Of a stretch of DNA of 64,000 bases, positions 1 to 10,900 are shown piece by piece. The stretch covers positions 2,789,501 through 2,853,500 of the forward strand of contig NC_092669.1 of the NCBI RefSeq assembly GCF_032118995.1, given 5' to 3'. How positions within the stretch are numbered: position 1 is the stretch's first letter; the number at the start of each line of letters is the position of its first letter. The stretch comes from Asterias amurensis. Taxonomy: Eukaryota > Echinodermata > Asteroidea > Forcipulatida > Asteriidae. The notes below the pieces were generated by a model. It was not told the origin of the DNA. It made no database searches and was given only the letters and a program-made list of their open reading frames with translations. Position numbers and translations under genes: made by a program.

Positions 1-110
1 CCCAATGTTTGATTCCGTTTTTTTCTCTTTTTGTTCTTTTTTTCTTTTTACAATATTGTGTACGTTTAACGTTGTGCATGCATGACGTCAACGTTTCTTA
101 CACGTACAAG

Positions 111-3100
111 ATCTTAGAGTGATTGGAAAGCCTACGTCACAGAGTACGACTTATCATTCCGCCACATACTATTTTCCATCTTGGAAAGCTAATGATGGCA
201 ATGAGTACAGTTTCAGCCACACGGGTAAGTTTACTTCAGTTAGCAACTTGTTGATTAAGAATTTAAAGCACTGAGCACTATTGGTAGTTACTGTTAGCAT
301 AAAAATGTTCTTGTTAAAGACAGTGGACACTATTGGTAATTGTCAAAGGCCAGTCTTTTCACTTGGTGTATAATCTCAACATACATATGCATAAAATAAC
401 AAACCTGTGGAAATTTGAGCTAATATGGTCGTCGGAGCTGCGAGATAACTATGAAAGAAAAAATCACCCTTGTCACACGAAGTTGTGTGCTTTCAGATGC
501 TTGATTTCGAGAACTCAAATTCTAAACTTGAGGTCTCAAAATCAAATTCGTGGAAAATTACTTCTTTCTCGAAAACTACGTCACTTCAGAGGGAGCCATT
601 TCTCACAATGTTTTATACTATCAATAGCTCCCCATTACTCGTTACCAAATGAGGTTTTATGCTGATAATTTATTTTAGTAATTACCAATAGTGTCCAATG
701 CCTTTAACGATCAATGGAGAGCAGCTGTTGATAGTATAAAACATTGTGAGAAACGGTTCCCTCTGAAGTAACTCGAAATCAAGCATCTGAAAGCACACAA
801 CTTTGTGTGACAAGGGCGTTTTATCTTATTATTATTATCTCGCAACTTCGATGACCATTAGAGTTCAAATTTTCACTTGTTATTTTCTGCATATTATGAG
901 ATACACCAAGACAGAGAGGACTGGTCTTTGACAATATTATCAAAGGGGTACAGTGTCTTTAAAGGAGCGTTACAGAGGTGGTAAGAAGAAAAAAACAAAT
1001 CGTGAAGATCACAGATTTAAATAAAACTGGCCCGGTCGAATGATGATGATAGTAGAAAACATCCCTTGAAATAGATGAGAAATAAATAATCTTATTTTGC
1101 GTTTGCAGTTTATCGCTTTCTGTGCGTTTTACTCATTTTTATTTGCATCGATGTCATACAAAATAATGTTTTATTTCGATTGCAATCAATGGGAAACTTT
1201 GGAGCGCTAGGTGAAGCAGACGAACAGGTAAATTCCCATCGTTTACGTAGTTCTGAGCATGAGCACATTACCGAGAACAATGGATTTTACCTGGTAAGTC
1301 TGCTGCCACCTAGCGTTCAAAAGTCTCCCATTCCTGCTTGTTCGAGAATCATTTTATGTTTTTCGCTGATAGTAAGCATTACAATAGCTAAGAAAAAATT
1401 CACTTATTTGGTGAGTGGCCTCCTTTGGTGGCATATAGACCTTATGCATTGAAGTCATCCAGCGGCCATTTTAGTGGAAAAACGGTGACGAAACAATCGA
1501 AACGCACAGATTTGTACGCGCGGCGCACATGATTGGTCAATGAACAACCTCCTTTTGACCTCTAGGTGAGGGCGCCCTACTGAAATGACGTCATGTGCAT
1601 AAGGTCTATTGTAATGTGGGGTTTTGTTTAATTAAACTATAGCTCTGTTTTTCGTGTATTAGCCAATGACGATCCTCATCCGTGGTGGAAACTTGACTTG
1701 GGCGGTGAACACTGCTTGGGCCAAATTACAGTTCGACTCCGAAACTGCTGCGGTAAGAAAACGTATACTCTTCCACGTTCGCTTCCGTCAAATCGATAAA
1801 ACTCGGTTGCAAACCCTGAGCAAGTTCGAGTGTGCACAATGGTTAACTAAAGGTTGACCATTTTGACTCGAACCCAGGCTGGTTGACCATTGGTTGACTA
1901 CTGTGGTCGACCATTTGGAACCAGCCTCGAGCCCATGGTTTCTTCACTGGTCCCAACAGCATGTTCCATTCTAACATGTGTTAAGCGCAGAGGGGAACCA
2001 GTGACACTTTAGCGAAAAGAGGTGGAAGGTTGACTAGACTACCAAACGACTCGTTCGGGTGAGTACGTCACCGCGCATGTGCGTTGCTAGTCTGTGGTCG
2101 ACCACTGGTGGACTAAAATGTGCGCACTCGAACTTGCTTCCTATTGTTGTATTTGTCGAAAACATTTTTTTTACTCGACACTAAAGTTATAATGTGGAGG
2201 GGCCGGGGCCGAGGAGTGTTTTATATAATAGTAATATCGAAGTCTAATACAGCTCACGTATTAGTTTTACTCAGGTACTCAGGGCGCGTAGAACGCAAGT
2301 TTGTATACAGCAAGATTTGAATTCTGAGACCCAATTACGTGGCAAACTAAAAGGGTTTCGAGGTACAACAGCGCATTTAGCAGACAGCCAGGAGCACCGG
2401 GGCGAACCCTTCTGTTTCGATAATAAGTGCATTGGGTTCTTTTGCATGCGTTACACAACACATTGGATGAACGGCTTTACGTCCAATCCGAAGGACGAAG
2501 AAATGGTTTAAGTGTCTTGCTTAAGGATACAAGAGTCACGGTTTGAGATCTTCCATTAGTTAGAAGATGTATACAGTAACTTTGTTGAGGTTGCATTTTG
2601 GGAACTAGTCTGGTCAGATAAGTAGCCGGGCAACAACTATGTCGTCTCAGCAGAAAAAAACGTTTGGTAAAGTGTGACTTAATGGGAGACTATTGAACGC
2701 TAGGTGGCAGCAGACTTACCAAGTAAACTGCCATTGTTCACGTAGTTTTGAACATGCGCACGTTATCCGGGACGTTTGATTTTACCTGGGGTCTTTCTCA
2801 AACCACGGCTTGGGCTCCGGCTCAGGCTCCGCGCTGTGTGCGCAGCTCGGCCTTTAGCCTGCATTTCAAGCGCGTATTGCTGCTTGTACCTGCACGCGGA
2901 GCCTGAGCCGGAGCCTAAGCCGAGGTTTGAGAAAGGCCCCAGGTAAGTCCCAAAAAGTCCCCCATATGGACACGACCTTAGGCTGCTGCCACCTAACGTC
3001 TTAAAGGTTCCCATTGTTTTATAACATTTTTGCTGTAGGTTATCGTTTCATTGGAGCCACGGCACGAGCCGGGCTTTCCTCGAACTGCACTGTCAATCAG

Positions 3101-4112
3101 CGATGCGGTGAGCCAGCCACGTCGTCACAGAGCCAATCGGGTGCCACAATTCCATTCCTGTGTGATCCGCCGGTGATAGCGAGGTGGATCAGCCTCGATG
3201 TGGATCCTTCTTGGCCGGGTGTAACCGAGGCGGTCTTGCAGCTTGCCGAGGTGTCGGTGATGGTGCATGAACGGGACTGTGACCCTACAACAACCCCGGG
3301 TGAGCGAGTTTGAATTTGTTTTACTAGTTGGCCTAATGTGTGACTTGAAGGAAGACTTTTGAACGCTAGGTGGCAGCAGACTTACCAGGTAAACTTCCAT
3401 TGTTTACGCAGTTTCTTGAAGTTCTTATAGTTGCATTTCATTAAACGTTTTTATGACGAGTGACAACCACTGATTAGTGCAAGTTGTCCTGTAGAAATCT
3501 GTCCCCATTACTATGGGAAATTAACATGGGCTGAAAATGATGATTCAAAAGAGGGCGCTATCAGACGTAGTTTGTACACAGTTAGCCGTTTTGGCGAACA
3601 TCATCTCCGGGGGGCAGAATCTCCTGCCAGTCAGAACCCCTTGGTGGCAGCAGACTTACCAGGTGAACCCATTGTCTTAAACAATCGGCACATGCTCAGT
3701 AAACGAAGTAAACAATAGGTATTCCCATTGTATATCTGCTACCACCTAGCGTTCTAAAGTCTTCAATTTTGATTGTGTGGGCATGGATTGAAAGTGGCAT
3801 TTGCATCGCGAAAGAACTAAACACATGCTTGTTTTTATTACTTTAAAAACAGTACCCGATACATCGCCCAAACTGAGATCTGCGTCCTTTGCTGCTCTAC
3901 ACAAAGGTTACAAGATGGTAAACCCAGGCCCTCTGTCGTCCGATTCAGCACGGCGCCTCACCCAGTGCGCAGGATACTGCATGAAACACTCTCGCTGTTT
4001 CTCGTTTGACTTCTCGAGAGTTCACGGACAGTGTCATCTGTATAGTGTGAATGCCTCAGACGTCCAGCCAGTTGCAGATGCAGAGTTTTCTATCTATGAG
4101 ATACAGCACTAA
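111..4112 (+). CDS. F-type lectin (fucolectin) domain protein with C-terminal PAN/apple domain, 5' partial
   Basis: Exons 111-224, 1663-1752, 3039-3299 and 3853-4112 (stop TAA) join with matching phases. The first exon start is inferred from an AG at 109-110; the signal-peptide exon should lie left of the window. The joined protein begins NLRVIGKPTSQSTTY, then runs WKANDGNEYSFSHTANDD, PHPWWKLDLGG and RNCCGYRF, which is the order of a fucolectin/tachylectin-4/pentraxin-1 (FTP) domain: a jelly roll, usually Ca-dependent and fucose-binding, and secreted. Cysteines typical of the fold are present (NCC, SSNC, QRC, FLCD, RDCD). The last exon encodes a PAN/apple-like module (CAGYCMKHSRCFSFDF, then GQCHLYS), a family that binds protein or carbohydrate. 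The combination fits an innate-immune or egg-surface lectin. The position usually holding the first motif arginine is Leu here (see findings). Family assignment is strong; exact ligand is unknown. Introns carry MITE-1, -6, -7 and -8. Confidence 0.85.
316..706. mobile_element. MITE-1 copy (full, ~390 bp)
   Basis: Terminal inverted repeats AAAGACAGTGGACACTATTG and its complement (CAATAGTGTCCAATGCCTTT) bound this copy. An internal palindrome carries GATTTCGAGA / TCTCGAAATC-type arms around 510-550. No coding capacity. It is the most frequent family in the window (further copies at 11869, 35809, 36945, 51113, 54981, 57062, 60133 and fragments). Confidence 0.8.
710..964. mobile_element. MITE-1 fragment, opposite orientation
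   Basis: From GCAGCTGTTGATAGTATAAA to GTACAGTGTCTTTAAA this is the right part of MITE-1 lying directly beside the full copy at 316-706. The left terminal repeat is missing. Confidence 0.7.
960..1160. mobile_element. MITE-6 fragment
   Basis: AAAGGAGCGTTACAGAGGTG, then text about 80% alike to the intact MITE-6 copy at 18901-19220 (GTGAAGATCACAGATTTA, AAAACATCCC, GTTTATCGCT). The right end is not visible. Confidence 0.65.
1187..1333. mobile_element. MITE-7 copy (foldback, ~147 bp)
   Basis: The left arm (GGGAAACTTTGGAGCGCTAG) and right arm (CTAGCGTTCAAAAGTCTCCC) are inverted copies. Four MITE-7 pieces lie within 2.6 kb in the introns of the lectin gene. Confidence 0.75.
1440..1660. other. Lectin-gene intron remainder
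   Basis: Between MITE-7 and the 1663 exon. No ORF or clear repeat seen apart from two short CTTATGCA / TGCATAAG halves near 1440 and 1600 that could be the ends of another small palindromic element. Confidence 0.3.
2330..2565 (-). repeat. tRNA-derived SINE fragment (reverse)
   Basis: On the minus strand this reads GTGACTCTTGTATCC, AAGCAAGACACTTAA, then a body with GCATGCAAAAGAACCCAATG and GGGTTCGCC. The head matches the SINE at 21269 (GAGCAAGACACTTAA). The body matches pieces at 4855-4975 and 41230-41470, which defines a second, older-looking SINE family. Confidence 0.6.
2682..3014. mobile_element. MITE-7 copy interrupted by MITE-8
   Basis: The left arm GGGAGACTATTGAACGCTAG starts near 2683 and the right arm CCACCTAACGTCTTAAAGGT ends at about 3009. 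The middle is split by MITE-8 (2788-2940). The right end lies only 25 bp before the lectin exon at 3039, so the pyrimidine tract of that acceptor sits next to element DNA. Confidence 0.75.
2788..2940. mobile_element. MITE-8 nested in MITE-7
   Basis: A 153-bp GC-rich palindrome. Its ends are about 45-bp near-perfect inverted repeats: CTTTCTCAAACCACGGCTTG on the left pairs with CTTTCTCAAACCTCGGCTTA read from the right. ACCT/AGGT flanks mark where the host MITE-7 was cut. Confidence 0.8.
3347..3415. mobile_element. MITE-7 half copy
   Basis: One arm only: AGACTTTTGAACGCTAGGTG followed by GCAGCAGACTTACCAGG. Confidence 0.65.
3636..3772. mobile_element. MITE-7 copy, ends eroded
   Basis: GGTGGCAGCAGACTTACCAG on the left and CTGCTACCACCTAGCGTTCT on the right form the inverted arms. 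Confidence 0.65.
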
Positions 4113-4468
4113 ATAACCCGTTTTTCACCTGAGTTTATGACTTCAAATTGATTTGTCATTATTTTAATTTCCACTACACACTTCGTGGTTAAAAGGGTGT
4201 CACAACATTAAATAATTGTAAGAGCAAACACATACATCTCCACAGATTTTAACACAACTTGCATGGTTTAAAGATGGTCAAGATGTTAAACTTCCATTGA
4301 ACTGTTTTTATTTCAAATGCTTTGATATAGTTTTTGAGAAAATAAGTTAAAAACAGTTTGTCCCAAAAATGTTTGCACTCTCGGTCTATATTGGTTTGAG
4401 TCGGGGTTCTCAAGATGGTTTACAATAAATGACAAAAGTAAAGGCATGGGGCAGCACGGCTGGGTCAC

Positions 4469-4507
4469 ATCCCCCCCCCCAAAAAAAAAAAAAAAAAAAA
4501 AAAAAAA
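4469..4507. repeat. C10/A28 homopolymer tract
   Basis: About ten C followed by nearly thirty A, in the spacer after the lectin stop codon. Likely slippage; its length is unreliable in any assembly. Confidence 0.8.
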
Positions 4508-4698
4508 CTACCCAAACTTATTATGCCTAAACGTCATACACACACAATTGTCTTTTCTCTTCTTCACCAATAAGTAATTTTTCGAGTTAGATTTTAATGC
4601 AGTCCTGTACACATTACTTTAGTCACAAGTTTTCGCTTTAATTTGAATTTCTCAGTCTCGGATGGTCCCATTACTACAACGCATGTAAAATAATCCAG

Positions 4699-4845
4699 GA
4701 GTGGATTTCACAAAGAGTTAGGACTAATCCTAACTTACGACTAGTCCTAGGAGATATACAAATTGCATGGATAGTCCTAAGTTAGGACGAGTAAATGGCT
4801 AACTCGAGATAAGACTAGTCCAAACTCTTTGTGAAATCCACCCCA
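4699..4845. mobile_element. MITE-4 copy (foldback, ~147 bp)
   Basis: GTGGATTTCACAAAGAGTTA on the left and AACTCTTTGTGAAATCCACC on the right are inverted. The core repeats TAGGACTA / TAGTCCTA motifs. A half copy lies at 45938-46020 and a relative at 35044-35168. Confidence 0.8.
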
Positions 4846-4854
4846 GTGCACTTA

Positions 4855-4975
4855 AAGAAGAAGGGGTTCGCCCGGTTTTCCTGACTGTGGCTGCTAAAAA
4901 AGATTATGTGCCGTAGCACCTTACAAACCCTTCAGGTGCTACCTTTTTGGGTCTCATAATTCACTACTTCAAACA
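4855..4975. repeat. SINE body fragment
   Basis: GAAGAAGGGGTTCGCCCGG, GCCGTAGCACCTTACAAACC and GGGTCTCATAATTCA match the bodies at 2330-2565 (reverse) and 41230-41470. Confidence 0.5.
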
Positions 4976-5089
4976 TTTCTGAAAGTTTGTATAAAATACA
5001 CAGCGGGCCTTGATCTACCTTGTAGATACGTGCGCTATTGTAAAGCCATTATACACTTTCGGAACAGAAAAAAAAAGTTCACAGATTTA

Positions 5090-5425
5090 CAAATAACTTA
5101 CAGGGTTTACAGAAGGTAATGGTAAAAGACTTCTCTTGAAATACTATTCCATGAAATGCTTTACTTTTTGAAAAAACATTAAAACGATCAATTCTCGACA
5201 TCGAGAATTACGGATTTATAGTAAACACAATGTCATGACACGGCGAAACGTGCGGTAACAAGGGTGGGTTTTCCCGTTATCTTCTCCCGACTCCCGATGA
5301 CCGATTGAGCCTAAATTTTCACAGGTTTGTTATTTTATATATAAGTTGTGATACACGAAGTGTGGGCCTTGGACGACACTGTTTACCAAAAGGGTCCATT
5401 ACTGGCTTTAATAAGCCTTCGATAT
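5090..5425. mobile_element. Inverted-repeat element fragments (MITE-1/9-like mosaic)
   Basis: Contains CAATTCTCGACATCGAGAAT, GGCGAAACGTGCGGTAAC and a MITE-1-like right half (GACCGATTGAGCCTAAATTT, GATACACGAAGTGTGGGC). The same arrangement occurs at 13600-13840, so this mosaic is itself a repeat family. Confidence 0.6.
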
Positions 5426-6700
5426 TATAATAAGATTATTATTAACCTCCAGATGAGGGAACCCTGGTACCTTATTTTTTGTTGTTCAATAACGTTCCTA
5501 AGGATCTGCAATAATTTTATGATTTATTTCGAGTTGGTCTGATTAAACACACCACCACGCATTCATCATCAAATACCTTTTGTTGTTCTACTTTTAGTCG
5601 AATGTGAACGCTTCAGTTGTTTGGTTTCCTAATTGCAATAACACCATGAGTTGGTAAATTGGAGAGAAGTTATCGAGCTTTGTTTCCGCATGAATGAACG
5701 GTAGCTCTCCGCCGTTAATGAATCCACCTGCCACTCGTGGCTATCCTATGAGCGGAGGCGGCTATAGATGTAAGGCTTCTTTTGACCTCGGATCAAAACA
5801 CACAGCATTGGAAAGCTTACGTCACATCACCGTTATCCAATGAAATCATTTTTGGGACTTTCTATTGACTAGTGCCTGTCTTTATCTTTGCTGATAAAGA
5901 CAGGGGACCTGCGAAGTCACTAACCTTTGACCTCAGTGTGAGCGCTATTTGAGCTTCTGACGTAATAATTTTATGAAGATGGGGTATTGAGTCTTTAGTA
6001 AGGCTAAACTGGGATGGTGCAGTGGCGTCACAGCCGTGCATGGTACGGTGCACGTGAAGAAAGAAAATGGACAAAGTGGTAGACCATGGTATTTGCAGAT
6101 GATTATTTGCACGAACTCACCCACCCCAGCCATGTTGATGGTGAAGACCGAAGACTTCTCTTTGTTCTCCCATTGTTTGGACATCCCCATTGTTTTTGTA
6201 CACAAAATCTACCGAGGACTGTCCCCGCCTTATTGTGACTTTTTCCCGGATCCCTTTTGTTAAAGTCCTCTGTTATCAATAGCAGACATTACACACACAC
6301 AAAAGAGGGATTACAAGTAATCAGTTTGGTGCACGATTCTTTGCCAATCCGGCACACACCGGCGCACAGAAAGCCCGGATTGATCAGCAGCTGCGCTACA
6401 TTGATTTCGAAAACGCAAATGCATCAGTCAATAGAGGGCGCTAGATGACATTTTGAGCATGTGATTTGTAAACATTCTTCAGCCATGACAAGGAAGTAAC
6501 GAAGGCTCTCCGCAAAACAGGACTAGTTTTGCATTGAGATTGTTTCCAAAAGACCCGAGAAATGACGGTAGAGGTAACCAAATTTAACTTTGAGGCGCTG
6601 TTTACAGCTTTGTAATATTTCGTGATTGTCTGTTTACTTTGACTGCTTTGCATTTTTGCACTGGGGGTTGCAAATGCTTTTTAAAGTTTTGAATTCATCA
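5426..6700. other. Intergenic spacer upstream of FANCE
   Basis: No protein-coding exon recognised. 5876-5906 holds a perfect 12-bp stem hairpin (CCTGTCTTTATC, 6-nt loop, GATAAAGACAGG) that recurs at 14636-14668, so it belongs to a repeat. The remainder is unique-looking AT-rich DNA. Confidence 0.4.
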
Positions 6701-6714
6701 AAATTTTACATAAC

Positions 6715-7085
6715 AAACTGGCCCGCCCACTCTTTCTTATCTACACGGTAGATATTCCCTTCTTGTGTGGGAGTTTACCGAGTTCCCTTGACGGGAGGCT
6801 AGATCATCTAAACAAACATGCTTTTTATGGGCCCCCTCCAACTCCATCACCTTGTGCTCTGTATGTTTTTTGTTGTTGCTTGTTTTCCGTAATTTATATT
6901 TTGCCTTTCCTTTACTTGTAAATGTAGTAGTATTAATATTATACATTTTAACATTAAAGTATATCATTATTCCATTTGCTTGTAAAACATAGTTCTTTAT
7001 TCACTGCTAATTGTTTTGTTTATTTGTTTGGATTTGGAAATAAAGTTAATTGAATTGAATTAAATTGAACTCAAACAAACAATTA
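6715..7085 (+). mobile_element. Possible LINE 3' UTR fragment
   Basis: AT-rich segment ending in AATAAAGTTAATTGAATTGA and further GAATT-type short repeats. This is the kind of AATAAA plus (TTGAA)n tail seen on CR1/L2-like retrotransposons. A comparable tail sits at 59440-59486. No ORF remains, so the call is tentative. Confidence 0.4.
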
Positions 7086-7968
7086 AAAAAAAACCAAAAA
7101 AAAAAAACAGCCCTAAACCCTTATGAACCTTTCACTGATGGAAGACGACTTTTTCTTCAAATCAACTCAAGTCAAAGATTCGATAGAACTTAGAAGTTAA
7201 AACTATTGAGGTTCGTTCCGCTATTGTCTTCACCAGAAAGCGGAATAAACCTCATCATAGTTCTACTTCCTGGGAATAGGAGATGGAAGACTAGGCCCAG
7301 TAACTGAGGCTAGTATTTTCGAGACTGATAATAACAAATTTCGAAAAAAAAAGTACAGCGCACCTGTTACTGGGTGTCACTCTAATAGTGGAGGACGAAT
7401 TTTCCTCCTTGATCTAATAATGAAAGACCAACTTCAAGCCTTTCTAGTTGGGTGAATAACACACTAGAATAATTCCAGCTAATGACATTGCTGATTGATG
7501 ATTGAGGACTGACGAAAAAATGAGATGAACAAACAAGTTTCAAAACTAATTGGCATCAGTGAATGCACTATCAATTTTTTTTTTATATTCGATGCCATTT
7601 TGTTTGTAATGCGTGGGTTTACATGCGTGGGGTGGAGAGATTGGTGATTCTTTAGCAAGGTTGGTGTCTCTTCTAACAATACTGCTTTTTCCGCAATTAA
7701 GTCTTAGGCCTACTATCTTTTCTTATAGTGAAAAATCTCACTTAGAATGCACACCTAAAAATGGCACAAAATGAAATGTTGTTCTGCCCATCGAGTGTTT
7801 TAAAAGCACTATCATTCAAAAAGACAATGAATGAATCCATCAATCAATCAGTCAATTTTGGTAATGTTGTGTGTCATGGCCCAAGTTGTAAGTTCAAATC
7901 CTGTTAACTAGCAAATTCAGTTAATTAGCAAATTCAGTTAATTAGTTTTTGTTTAAATTTTATCACAG
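7086..7968. other. FANCE upstream region
   Basis: Several A-rich runs and short direct repeats (AATTCAGTTAATTAG twice at about 7914-7944). TATCACAG at 7961-7968 looks like a 3' splice site before the FANCE start exon, suggesting an unlocated non-coding first exon further left. Confidence 0.35.
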
Positions 7969-7989
7969 GAGATGTGCTGAGAAAGAACC

Positions 7990-10900
7990 ATGGAGCTTAG
8001 CCATTACATCATGAAGTTTCCCGCCTACTGGCGAGGCGTCTTTGCCCCCCTCAGCAAAGACAACGCCCCAATCATTGGGGCCAACACCTGGATGCTTGAA
8101 AATCGTGAGGGCGCTCACACACTCCACAGCATGCGTACGACGGGTAGTCATAGCAACCAGGTCGACTGGGTCGGTTTTGTTGTTGCTCTGAGTGAGATTG
8201 AGCCGGTGGAAAGTGGGGACTGCCTTATTTTGTAAGTGTGCAAATGGACAAAATGCAGTTCTAAGTTTTGTTCAATGGAGCTGTTTGACTTTAAGGGAAG
8301 GTTTACGTTTTGTAACCACTCCTTAAACTAATGGTATTCAACACTTAGGGCCTACTTGTGGACTGTTGCAGGCTGGCAAAGTTTATATTTAAAGAAACCA
8401 TAAGAGATGATGTTGAATGGTCATGCAGTTGGAGGGTTGACTGTGTACTGCATTATAGAACATTCACTGCATAATATCATATTGCAGGCGAGCATAGTTT
8501 TTCTTTCATGCAATATCACAGTAGATGATCTTATTGTTGGTCACACAGTAGGAGGGTTGACTGTGTACATCTAGATGCAATCACCACATGATACCATATT
8601 TCAGGCTGGCATACATGTAGTTTTCAAAACCAAAGTGCAATTGGCAGACAGTAGGAGGGTTGACTGTGTACTGTAGATATTTTCACCACATATTGCAGGC
8701 TGGCATAGTTTATCTATCATTCAAAACGCAGTTGATGATTTGAATGGTCAGACAATAGGAGGGTTAACTTCTTTGACTTTGTATGTTCATTTTTGTGTTA
8801 TCACAGCTTGCCAAGAATTCTTCTTTTTCCTGTAAACATCCAGAGAAACACATTGGCCTTTCTCTCTGAACATCTGACAGAAGTTCCTGTCATATATCTT
8901 GATAAACTCCTTCAATCCTTGACCAATCAGAAGCTGACTGATGAATGGATAAAACTTCATCTCCGAAAAATCCAGGACTACGTTTGCTGGCGGCAGTGCC
9001 AATATTTCAATACAGGGTTTTGTGCGGACGATCAGAAAGCTAAGCTGACCAAAGCATCGTGGATCACTTTCACAAATATCTGCCAACAAATCAGGGACCA
9101 TGATAACAGCTGCAAAAAGGATGCTGCAAGTAAGCTGCAATTTGATTGGCTGCCAGAAGCATTAACGACCAATCAGAGGGATTGTGGACACCACGGTCGT
9201 TTCGCAGCAGAGAGGGTGACAATAGAGAAAAGAAAAATGGTGGCTGAGATGTCGGTGGACGCCCAAATGGAAGAGGTTGAGGGCAGTCCTATGAAGAAGC
9301 GAAAAGCAGAGGAGGGTCGAACCACTCCCGATGTCATCATCATTGATTCGGACTCGCATTCCCCGATGGAACTTGGTGTCATCGACCAAGTCGAGAGAGT
9401 TGACGAGGATCTGTTAAGAAGCCAAACTACAGACAGCAAAGAGGCTGCTGGTCTGAGGGGCAGAGAAACGGGAGTAGCTGCGTATCGTCTCCATGACAAC
9501 ATGGATGATGTTATTGATGCTGTTACCAGGGTAAGAATGAGATTTAATTTCTTCCAAACATCTTAAAGAAACAAGGAGACACAACATGAAACTCAAGAAA
9601 TATTCCTTCAGGCTAAACTAAAAGAAATTCTTCTTCTGACAAAGGGTCATAGATCTATAGAAGAAGTGAAGAATCTCTCTTAAGAAGCAGACTAAACAGC
9701 GCCCACTACTCGGGTTTAAGGAGGTAATAGGACAATACATGGGCTACTAATGGGCTTAACCCTCCTACTGATAGACCATTCAAAACCATTCAAAATAATT
9801 TAAACTCTCACATTTCACCATTGCTATTGCACACACATGGCATAACCATTTGAAAACAGCGTTGAGCATACTACATACTACTACCACTAAAAGCCATTCA
9901 GATGGTTTAAAAGGTAAACTCTTTTTTTTTCAGAACACTTTGACTGCAATTAAGAAACTTTTGAGTGACCCGTCAGCGGCTGAAACGCTACCACCTGACC
10001 TACTGAGACTACTCATTGATTGTCCATCGCACCACTTAGAAGCATACTGTGATTTTCTGATGCTAGACTCCATTCCAGCCGTTGGTTTGAATGCCTTGGC
10101 CCAAGAACTGACATGGTTCAAACTGGAGCTGAGTCATCTCAGCGCTGTCATTTTGGCAAGACGATGTTTCCTTAAACAGGTAAAGCCAATAGGGACCTTG
10201 ACAATGGGGCCTTTATCTCTTATCCCCGTCAGGTACAGCCCTAGGGATGCCCCAGGGTTGCCCTGGGCACTTTCTTACCAGGTTCTGGTTGCACGCTTCA
10301 AGACTACCCAGGGATATAACCTCTTCCCCCCCACCCCAGACCAGGGTTGCTACTCCAAGGAATATGCCCATTTCCTGGGGCAGACGGAGGGTTAAGTAAT
10401 CATAGGGTGCGTTCGTTTAGCTTCCCTGGGTCTACCCCGCGGTGCTCACTCGGGTGAGCCCCTGACAAGAGCTAAACGAACGACCACTCACTGCTCTCAT
10501 AGTGACGCTGTTTACCTGGGGTCAGCCCCCAAGTGACCCACTCCAAGAGCAGGGCACTGGGGGCTGACCTGGGTGAGCCCCTGAAATGACGTCACAGGCT
10601 ATTAGAACGCACCGGGGTAGACCGAGGATGACCCAGGGAAGCTAAACGAATGCACCCATTGTGGCAACCTCGGGATGTGAAAAGGGCTATAGTCCAGGAT
10701 AAGGTCTACTACCCACAGTTAATTCACCTTGTTTGAAATTTGCATGTCACAGAAACCCTGGAGGAGCAAGTTCATAGTGCCTGGGCATTACATTGTTTAC
10801 AAACCGCGGAGACAAGTTAGATCGCTATAAACTTGAAAACTGGAAAGTTTTTTTTTTTCTTTTTAATTGATTGGCAAGCATATTCCTTTTCTCTATAAAA

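Noticed and set aside
9859-10395. A 181-codon continuous frame across a FANCE exon
   Set aside because: Only 9934-10179 is exon. The part after the GTAAAG donor is intron read-through.
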